NCBI GenBank assembly: GCA_027055635.1
Contig: JALUMZ010000073.1
Location: 4,612-13,317 of the forward strand
Reading direction: 5' to 3'
DNA: 8,706 nucleotides
DNA from: Campylobacteraceae bacterium
GTDB taxonomy: Bacteria; Campylobacterota; Campylobacteria; Campylobacterales; Sulfurospirillaceae
The position numbers were made by a program, and so were the translations under genes. A model generated the notes under the pieces. That model was given only the letters and a program-made list of their open reading frames with translations. It was not told where the DNA came from and searched no databases. Below, piece by piece: positions 5,598 to 8,706 of the stretch; positions within the stretch are counted from its first letter, which is position 1; each line of letters begins with the position of its first letter.

Positions 5598-7096
5598 GCC
5601 AAAGCCCTAACAACATCTAGTACAGAACCATCTCTATAGCGAATTGTAGCGACTACCTTGTCACTATAATTTATAGGCTTTGGTTTTCCGCAAATTCTAA
5701 TAGCCTTTTTATATAAATCCTCTATCTCCACCACTGTGATTCCTGCCTTTTTAAGTCTTTGTTTCAATTCAATATTTTTTGGATTTACTGCTACTCCTTG
5801 GTCAGTCACTACAACATCTACTGTATTTCCAGGGGTTATTATAGTATTTACCCTATTTACTATAGTAGGAATTCTTCCTCTGGTTAGTGGTGCTACTATA
5901 ATTGAGAGTTTAGCTTCTGCTGCCGTATCGCAGTGTCCTCCACTAGCACCTCGTAAAATTCCCTTTGATCCGGTCAATACATTTACATTAAAATCGATAT
6001 CAATTTCTAATGCGCTAAGAACTACTACATCAAGCTGTTTTATGGCTGCACCTTTCGAGCTTGGATTTGCATATTGATTTGCACTTATCTCTATATGATT
6101 TAGATTTTCCCCTAGAGATTTTGCCGCAAACTCGTCAAAACTCTGCACATCTAAGAGAGTCTTAATCTGCCCTCTTTTTAACATATAAACCATAGTTCCG
6201 GTAATTCCACCCAATCCAAAGCTGGCAGTTATATTCTCTTCTTCCATCTTTTCACTCAAAAATATAGTAGTAGCCAAAGATGCTCCACCTGTTCCTGTTT
6301 GCAAACTATAACCATTTTTAAAGAGTCCAGAGTTTACTATAACCCTAGCTGCTCTTCTTGCCAATAAGAGCTCTTTTGGATTTGTTGTCATCCTTGTAGC
6401 CCCCTCACCAATCTGACTAGGGTCTCCAACTTCATCTACCAGAACGATAGAGTCAACCTGATCTTGAGTTATGCTAGCAGGAAAACTAGGATACTCTTCC
6501 AAACTTTCACTTATGGCAACAACATACTTTGCATATCTAGCATCTGTCATAGCATAGCCTAAAGACCCGCATTTTGAACGACCTTTATAGCCTGTAGCAT
6601 TACCAAATCTGTCTATCGCTGGGACTCCGATGAAAGCTACATCTATATTTAATTCACCAGATTTTACCAAATGAACTCTTCCTCCATGAGAGTGAACTTG
6701 TACTGGCTTCTCCATCAAGCCTTTTGATATCGCCTCTCCTAGCTTGCTTCTTAAGCCAGAAGTGTATATCTGAGTCACAACACCATTTTTGATATGCTCT
6801 ATCAAGGGATCATGTACACTAGCAAGCGAACTTGAAGCAAGTGTTAAATCTTTGAAACCCATTTTAGCTATGACATCCATGACTACATTTAAGACTTTAT
6901 CTCCACCTCGAAAGGCATGATGAAATGATATGGTCATACCATCTTTTAATCCTGATCTCTTTATACTCTCTTCAATGCTTTCACAAATCTTACTAAATCT
7001 CTCTTTCCCGCTATGATTCTTGGAACTTGCTTTGAAAAAATCTGCCTTATTTGGAGTTAATTTTGTTATATTTTTTATCTCTTTACTATCTATCAT
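5594..7096 (-). CDS. citF: Citrate lyase alpha subunit CitF (citrate:acetyl-ACP transferase)
   Basis: CitF exchanges the acetyl group on the CitD acyl carrier for citrate, giving citryl-ACP and acetate, in the cytoplasmic CitDEF complex. The 500-residue protein is of normal family length (about 510) and contains the conserved blocks SFHHAFRGGD (57-66), VHSHGGRVHLV (134-144), GVPAIDRFGNATG (157-169), QIGEGATRMTTNPKELLLAR (228-247), SFGLGGITG (292-300), NQYANPSSKG (340-349), LTGSKGILRGASGGHCDTA (374-392), APLTRGRIPTIV (402-413), TPGNTVDVVVTDQGVAVNP (421-439) and IEDLYKKA (458-465). The ATG overlaps the citE stop as ATGA and has a near-perfect AGGAGGTGAT site 6 bases upstream inside citE. The stop TAG overlaps the presumed ATA start of citX. 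A G in place of A in this shared ATAG would both give citX an ATG and extend CitF by four residues. Confidence 0.97.
   Translation of the reverse strand: MIDSKEIKNITKLTPNKADFFKASSKNHSGKERFSKICESIEESIKRSGLKDGMTISFHHAFRGGDKVLNVVMDVIAKMGFKDLTLASSSLASVHDPLIEHIKNGVVTQIYTSGLRSKLGEAISKGLMEKPVQVHSHGGRVHLVKSGELNIDVAFIGVPAIDRFGNATGYKGRSKCGSLGYAMTDARYAKYVVAISESLEEYPSFPASITQDQVDSIVLVDEVGDPSQIGEGATRMTTNPKELLLARRAARVIVNSGLFKNGYSLQTGTGGASLATTIFLSEKMEEENITASFGLGGITGTMVYMLKRGQIKTLLDVQSFDEFAAKSLGENLNHIEISANQYANPSSKGAAIKQLDVVVLSALEIDIDFNVNVLTGSKGILRGASGGHCDTAAEAKLSIIVAPLTRGRIPTIVNRVNTIITPGNTVDVVVTDQGVAVNPKNIELKQRLKKAGITVVEIEDLYKKAIRICGKPKPINYSDKVVATIRYRDGSVLDVVRALA
5605..5608 (-). promoter_or_regulatory. Shine-Dalgarno-like AGGG before the presumed citX ATA start
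   Basis: On the minus strand TTAGGG lies inside the last codons of citF, 7 bases before the ATA at 5597. Its spacing is that of a working ribosome binding site. This is the main sequence support for starting citX there rather than at the later GTG at 5393. Confidence 0.4.
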
Positions 7097-7974
7097 TCAT
7101 CACCTCCTAACATACCAGATGCCTTAGCTAGCTCCAATGTCCACTGAGCTCTTGCGATAACAGGAGCATCTACCATCTTTCCATCAATAGATACAACTCC
7201 CAAGCCTTTTTCTTTTGCATTTGTTGAGGCCTCTATCACATCTAATGCCCACTCAACATCGTTATTAGAAGGAGCAAATATCTTATGTAAAACAGAGATT
7301 TGGTTTGGATTTATGAGCGATTTTCCATCAAATCCCAAATCCTTTATATATTTTGCTTCTCTTATAAAGCCCTCTTTATCTCTCACATCAGAAAAAACGG
7401 AATCAAAAGCATGGATTTTTGCTGCACGAGCTGCAAGGAGTATCTGTGCACGAGCTGCCATAAGCTCAGAGCCAGCTTTTGTTCTTTGCGTATGCAAATC
7501 TCTCACAAAGTCTTCAGCCCCCAATGCTATACCCATCAATCTATCACTACAACTTGCTATACTCACTGCGTTCACAACACCCTGCGCACTCTCAATTGCT
7601 GCTAAAAGTTTAGTTTTTTTATCTGTGCCTATCTTAAACTCTATCTTTTCTATCACCTCTTGCATCTGTAAAACATCTTCAACAGTATCAGTCTTGGGTA
7701 ATCTTATAATATCTACTCCAGCCCTTATGACTGCCTCTAAATCCAATAGCCCATATATACTATGAAGCGGGTTTACCCTAACAGCTGTTTCCATATCATC
7801 ATAGGTAAAATGTTGCAAAGCATGATAAACCATAAGTCTTGCCGAATCCTTCTCCTCTATAGCAACAGAATCTTCTAGATCAAACATAACAGTATCTGGT
7901 CTATATACAAAGGCATTGCAAACCATTGAGGTATTTGAACCTGGAACAAAAAGCATGCTTCTTCTTAATTTCAT
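7093..7974 (-). CDS. citE: Citrate lyase beta subunit CitE (citryl-ACP lyase)
   Basis: CitE cleaves citryl-ACP to oxaloacetate and acetyl-ACP, with Mg2+, in the CitDEF complex. The 293-residue product has the usual length and the HpcH/HpaI-CitE TIM-barrel signatures: RRSMLFVPGSN (4-14), DTVMFDLEDSVA (27-38), R66 in AVRVNPL (64-70), IIRLPKTD (89-96), E128 in LLAAIESAQGVVNA (123-136) and D155 in GIALGAEDFVRDL (148-160). R66 contacts substrate and E128 and D155 are the metal ligands in this family. GFDGKSLINPNQI (214-226) is the conserved late block. Its ATG overlaps the citD stop (ATGA, 7971-7974), with GGGA 6 bases before the start. Its stop overlaps the citF start in the same way, so D, E and F form a translationally coupled set, as expected for subunits of one complex. 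Confidence 0.97.
   Translation of the reverse strand: MKLRRSMLFVPGSNTSMVCNAFVYRPDTVMFDLEDSVAIEEKDSARLMVYHALQHFTYDDMETAVRVNPLHSIYGLLDLEAVIRAGVDIIRLPKTDTVEDVLQMQEVIEKIEFKIGTDKKTKLLAAIESAQGVVNAVSIASCSDRLMGIALGAEDFVRDLHTQRTKAGSELMAARAQILLAARAAKIHAFDSVFSDVRDKEGFIREAKYIKDLGFDGKSLINPNQISVLHKIFAPSNNDVEWALDVIEASTNAKEKGLGVVSIDGKMVDAPVIARAQWTLELAKASGMLGGDE
7103..7108 (-). promoter_or_regulatory. Consensus ribosome binding site for citF
   Basis: AGGAGG (minus strand) continues as AGGAGGTGAT, a full match to the 16S anti-Shine-Dalgarno end, 6 bases before the citF ATG. It is the strongest such site in the operon and lies within the 3' end of citE. It implies that CitF is translated at a high rate of its own in addition to the ATGA coupling. 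Confidence 0.85.
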
Positions 7975-8267
7975 AATTTATCCCACTTAATTTTTTCATC
8001 ATCATTTGCTCTTAAAATTGCGGCTTGAAGTCTTGCTTTTATAACATAATCAAGTGCGCCTTTATCTTGCACTTTAACACTTATATGGCTTATGTCTAAC
8101 TCGTTTATAACTTTTTTTATGAGTTCTCTGATATCCTCACCATACATCTCTTCGACACTACTTTGAAGCTCTATTTTTATCTTATCTTCTTCTATTGGCT
8201 CTATCTCTATGAAAGCATCACTAGACTCTAATGTGCCGGCATGCGCTCTTTTTTTGATTTTACTCAT
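7971..8267 (-). CDS. citD: Citrate lyase gamma subunit CitD (acyl carrier protein)
   Basis: CitD is the acyl carrier of citrate lyase; acetyl and citryl groups ride on its phosphoribosyl-dephospho-CoA group. The 98-residue protein carries the attachment motif AGTLESSD (10-17). S15 corresponds to the modified Ser14 of the Klebsiella protein. It also has the family's internal SSVEEMYGEDIR (36-47) and C-terminal DKGALDYVIKARLQAAILRA (68-87). It is complete and of normal size. AGGA 7 bases upstream supports the ATG at 8267. It starts 8 bases after citC and overlaps citE by four bases. CitX, encoded downstream, is the enzyme that should modify S15. Confidence 0.96.
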   Translation of the reverse strand: MSKIKKRAHAGTLESSDAFIEIEPIEEDKIKIELQSSVEEMYGEDIRELIKKVINELDISHISVKVQDKGALDYVIKARLQAAILRANDDEKIKWDKL

Positions 8268-8275
8268 CGTTTTTC

Positions 8276-8706
8276 CTAAATATTTTTCAGAAATTCCAGC
8301 GTACTAGACGGAACTATTTTTTCCAATTCATTAAAATTTTTAACCTTTAAAAATTCTCTCACCCTAGAAGCAGATATGGCTTTACCATCTTTTTCAACTC
8401 TCTGCATTTCAACCATTTCTATAGGATTTGATGTCCCGTTTGGTTCTTCTAAGACTTTTTTCATATTTTTATTATAGTTATTTGTTACGACACAATAAGG
8501 TTCAGTTCCAACAAATCTGTGAGTAATTCCTAGAGCGGGAGCCAAATGGTCTCTAAAAATTCTTAGATCTAGCTTTGCGTGTAGCTCATTTATCTTACCT
8601 TTATCTTTTATGAAGTATGTTGGAAAAGTGGCATTTGATATGATGTAGTCTGAGCCTTCGTGTACAGTAACATTTGATATGTGAGAGACACCTTTTTTTA
8701 TCAAAT
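8276..8706 (-). CDS. citC: [Citrate (pro-3S)-lyase] ligase CitC, C-terminal part
   Basis: CitC uses ATP to acetylate the thiol of the citrate lyase prosthetic group and so activates the enzyme. Only the last 143 or so residues are in the window; the gene runs off the right edge, and the full protein is usually about 340 residues. The C-terminal nucleotidyltransferase-type domain is recognisable from HISNVTVHEGSDYIISNATFPTYF near the edge, then GITHRFVGTEPYCVVTNNYNKNM, VEMQRVEKDGKAISASRVREFL and the closing IVPSSTLEFL. ISASRVR is the characteristic late motif of this fold. The ATG at 8702-8704 is internal. It is the first visible gene of the citCDEFXG operon, whose promoter must lie beyond the window. 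Confidence 0.93.
   Translation of the reverse strand, partial: LIKKGVSHISNVTVHEGSDYIISNATFPTYFIKDKGKINELHAKLDLRIFRDHLAPALGITHRFVGTEPYCVVTNNYNKNMKKVLEEPNGTSNPIEMVEMQRVEKDGKAISASRVREFLKVKNFNELEKIVPSSTLEFLKNI

Noticed and set aside
5582..5610. Programmed -1 frameshift producing a CitF-CitX fusion
   Set aside because: CitX is in the -1 frame relative to CitF and the frames overlap for about 12 bases, but there is no slippery heptamer (the bases are GTTAGGGCTTTGGCATAG) and CitF ends at its normal family position. A non-AUG start is simpler.
5736..7765. Several open frames of 100-150 codons on the + strand opposite citF and citE
   Set aside because: They are antisense shadows of strongly conserved genes, with serine/cysteine/threonine-rich compositions typical of reversed codons and no ribosome binding sites or recognisable domains.
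1..8706. CRISPR array, tRNA, rRNA, insertion sequence or prophage
   Set aside because: No spaced direct repeats, tRNA cloverleaf-like segments, transposase motifs or terminal inverted repeats were seen on reading both strands; nearly all the sequence is accounted for by the listed genes.

Overview
The window is AT-rich and has short intergenic gaps and frequent 4-bp gene overlaps. The protein families present (a nitric-oxide-reductase-like heme-copper subunit I with Asp on helix VI, plus NhaA) suggest a Campylobacterota (epsilonproteobacterial) chromosome of the Sulfurimonas / Sulfurospirillum / Arcobacter kind. This placement rests on protein resemblance and base composition and was not tested by a search.

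Left part (1-1753, + strand): the last 34 codons of a heme-copper-oxidase-type subunit II, then a complete 549-residue catalytic subunit I overlapping it by ATGA. Subunit I has the heme and helix VII histidines of the superfamily. On helix VI, where oxidases carry a metal-ligand histidine, it reads WWGLDLVADG. This lines up without gaps with the His/Glu metal-ligand segment of NorB (H->D283, E->D287). The subunit II tail still shows the CuA loop spacing, but all the copper ligands visible there are replaced (C->S, C->S, H->Q). Together these point to a nitric oxide reductase of the gNOR type rather than an O2-reducing oxidase.

Middle (1797-4247, + strand): two small, very A-rich membrane-protein genes with overlapping ends. 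The first is a coiled-coil protein with two TM segments; the second is YcxB-like. A 134-bp intergenic region with promoter-like sequences then leads to nhaA, a full-length Na+/H+ antiporter with its aspartates intact.

Right part (4295-8706, - strand): a citrate lyase operon in the order citC(partial)-citD-citE-citF-citX-citG, transcribed right to left and convergent with nhaA. It encodes the three lyase subunits, the acetate ligase, and both enzymes that make and attach the triphosphoribosyl-dephospho-CoA prosthetic group. The genes are tightly packed or overlapping. The oddity is citX: its whole conserved N-terminus is readable only if translation begins at a non-canonical codon (best candidate ATA, overlapping the citF stop), because no ATG, GTG or TTG lies in frame at the proper place.

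There is no tRNA, rRNA, CRISPR array, transposase or phage gene. The observations most worth a second look are the gNOR-type active site with its decayed CuA partner, the non-AUG citX start, and the unexplained membrane-protein pair.
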